The notes below the pieces were generated by a model, which saw nothing but the letters and a program-made list of their open reading frames with translations, did not search any database and was not told the DNA's origin. DNA of 16,723 bases from Pseudomonadota bacterium (GTDB lineage Bacteria; Desulfobacterota; Desulfobacteria; Desulfobacterales; Desulfobacteraceae). Of the stretch, positions 16,137 through 16,723 are shown piece after piece; the stretch's first letter is position 1, and the number at the start of each line of letters is the position of its first letter. Location of the stretch: assembly GCA_018816605.1 (NCBI GenBank), contig JAHIVS010000330.1, forward strand, positions 1 through 16,723, given 5' to 3'. The translations under genes and the position numbers were made by a program.

Positions 16137-16723
16137 CTAAAGGGGATTTAAGTTTTGGAGAAGGTCGATCTTTTCAATCAATGCCCCTGGATCAGGGCAA
16201 GCGTTGAGAAATTGTACAAAGGATTTATCCCGCAAACAAAAAGAGAGGGCAGACAACAAATGCAGATGGAATTTAAGATCCGGGCACAGAATCAGAAACA
16301 GCACCTTCACGGGTTGCTGGTCCATGGCCTGATAATCGATCGGATTTTCAAGGAAGCAGACGGCCACCAGGGGGTCATTCAAATACCCCAAAGGAACTCT
16401 GGGGTGGGGGATGGCAATGCCATTGCCAATGCCAGTGGAAAGGGCCTGCTCCCGTTCCATCAAGCGATCAAGCAGGTCTGCTTTAAAATCCTTAGGAATC
16501 TTTGAAATCCTTTCCAGGGATGCCTTTAAAACACTTTTTACATCCTTCCCCAAAAGGTCATAATAAACCCCGCCGTTTTGCACTGCATGTGATAAAAGAA
16601 TACCCGATTCGTTCTTTTTTTCAGGAACCTCTTTATCGGAAATCGTCAGAGAAATATTATGCTTGCTAGCCCATTTTTGCAACTCACTTGCCCGAAACCT
16701 GTAATTGCTGCCGATTTTAGAAA
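16137..16723 (-). CDS. HTH-EIIA fusion: DNA-binding domain plus PTS IIA (PtsN-like), 5' end off window
   Basis: The frame is open from the stop at 16137 to the right edge (about 195 residues visible). A TTG at 16682 could be a start, but upstream codons continue in frame as SKIGSNYRFRASELQKWASK, which is the end of an excisionase/MerR-type helix-turn-helix. The gene therefore begins outside the window. After a short linker comes a fructose/nitrogen-type EIIA domain: LMEREQALSTGIGNGIAIPH followed by PRVPLG, with the phospho-accepting His at 16404-16406, then PVKVLFLILCPDLKFHLHLL. EIIA-Ntr proteins receive phosphate from NPr and act as regulators; in E. coli PtsN affects potassium transport. 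No sugar permease (IIB/IIC) is adjacent, so a regulatory role is more likely than sugar uptake. It is the most upstream visible gene of the ClC-Usp operon. Confidence 0.88.
   Translation of the reverse strand, partial: SKIGSNYRFRASELQKWASKHNISLTISDKEVPEKKNESGILLSHAVQNGGVYYDLLGKDVKSVLKASLERISKIPKDFKADLLDRLMEREQALSTGIGNGIAIPHPRVPLGYLNDPLVAVCFLENPIDYQAMDQQPVKVLFLILCPDLKFHLHLLSALSFCLRDKSFVQFLNACPDPGALIEKIDLLQNLNPL

Noticed and set aside
16137..16682. TTG at 16682 as the real start of the EIIA gene
   Set aside because: The frame stays open to the window edge and the upstream codons encode a helix-turn-helix wing, so the gene most likely begins outside.

Overview
The window reads as chromosomal DNA of a Gram-negative, probably anaerobic deltaproteobacterium, most likely of the Desulfobacterota/Desulfobacterales type. 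This is inferred from gene content and protein style: an F1Fo ATP synthase with two different b-type subunits (the b subunit carrying a signal-peptide-like N-terminus), a complete mreBCD-mrdA-rodA cluster directly upstream of the atp cluster, a U32 protein with a conserved cysteine set, and an old-yellow-enzyme reductase. No rRNA, tRNA, CRISPR array, insertion sequence or phage gene was seen. Gene density is high and no gap exceeds about 190 bases. All genes are on the minus strand except one U32-family gene.

Layout (transcription of minus genes runs from high to low coordinates). 1-2021: start of an F1Fo ATP synthase operon, atpF'-atpF-atpH-atpA, where atpA runs off the left edge. All three junctions are one-base TAATG stop/start overlaps. 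A TTGACA-type promoter and a leader hairpin lie at 2076-2151. 2209-7626: the rod-shape/elongasome cluster mreB-mreC-mreD-mrdA(PBP2)-rodA, tightly packed and probably one transcript. 7777-11417: cupin, OYE-type reductase, LD-carboxypeptidase (S66) and a beta-lactamase-fold serine hydrolase; the last two overlap and suggest murein-peptide turnover. 11418-11521: a divergent control region with a good promoter and a near-palindrome over its -35 box. 11522-13480 (plus): a long U32-family protein with a cysteine cluster and a second, cysteine-free U32-like lobe. 13526-16723: a probable operon of an HTH-EIIA fusion (partial), a ClC chloride channel/transporter with two CBS domains, and a two-lobed universal stress protein.

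Most of the window is housekeeping: energy conservation, cell-wall elongation and peptidoglycan turnover. The parts that stand out are the right-hand operon, which joins a DNA-binding phosphotransfer protein, an anion channel and nucleotide-binding sensor domains, and the two-lobed U32 protein. I found no clear evidence for an entirely new defence or mobile system. All calls come from reading the sequence; no homology search was run.
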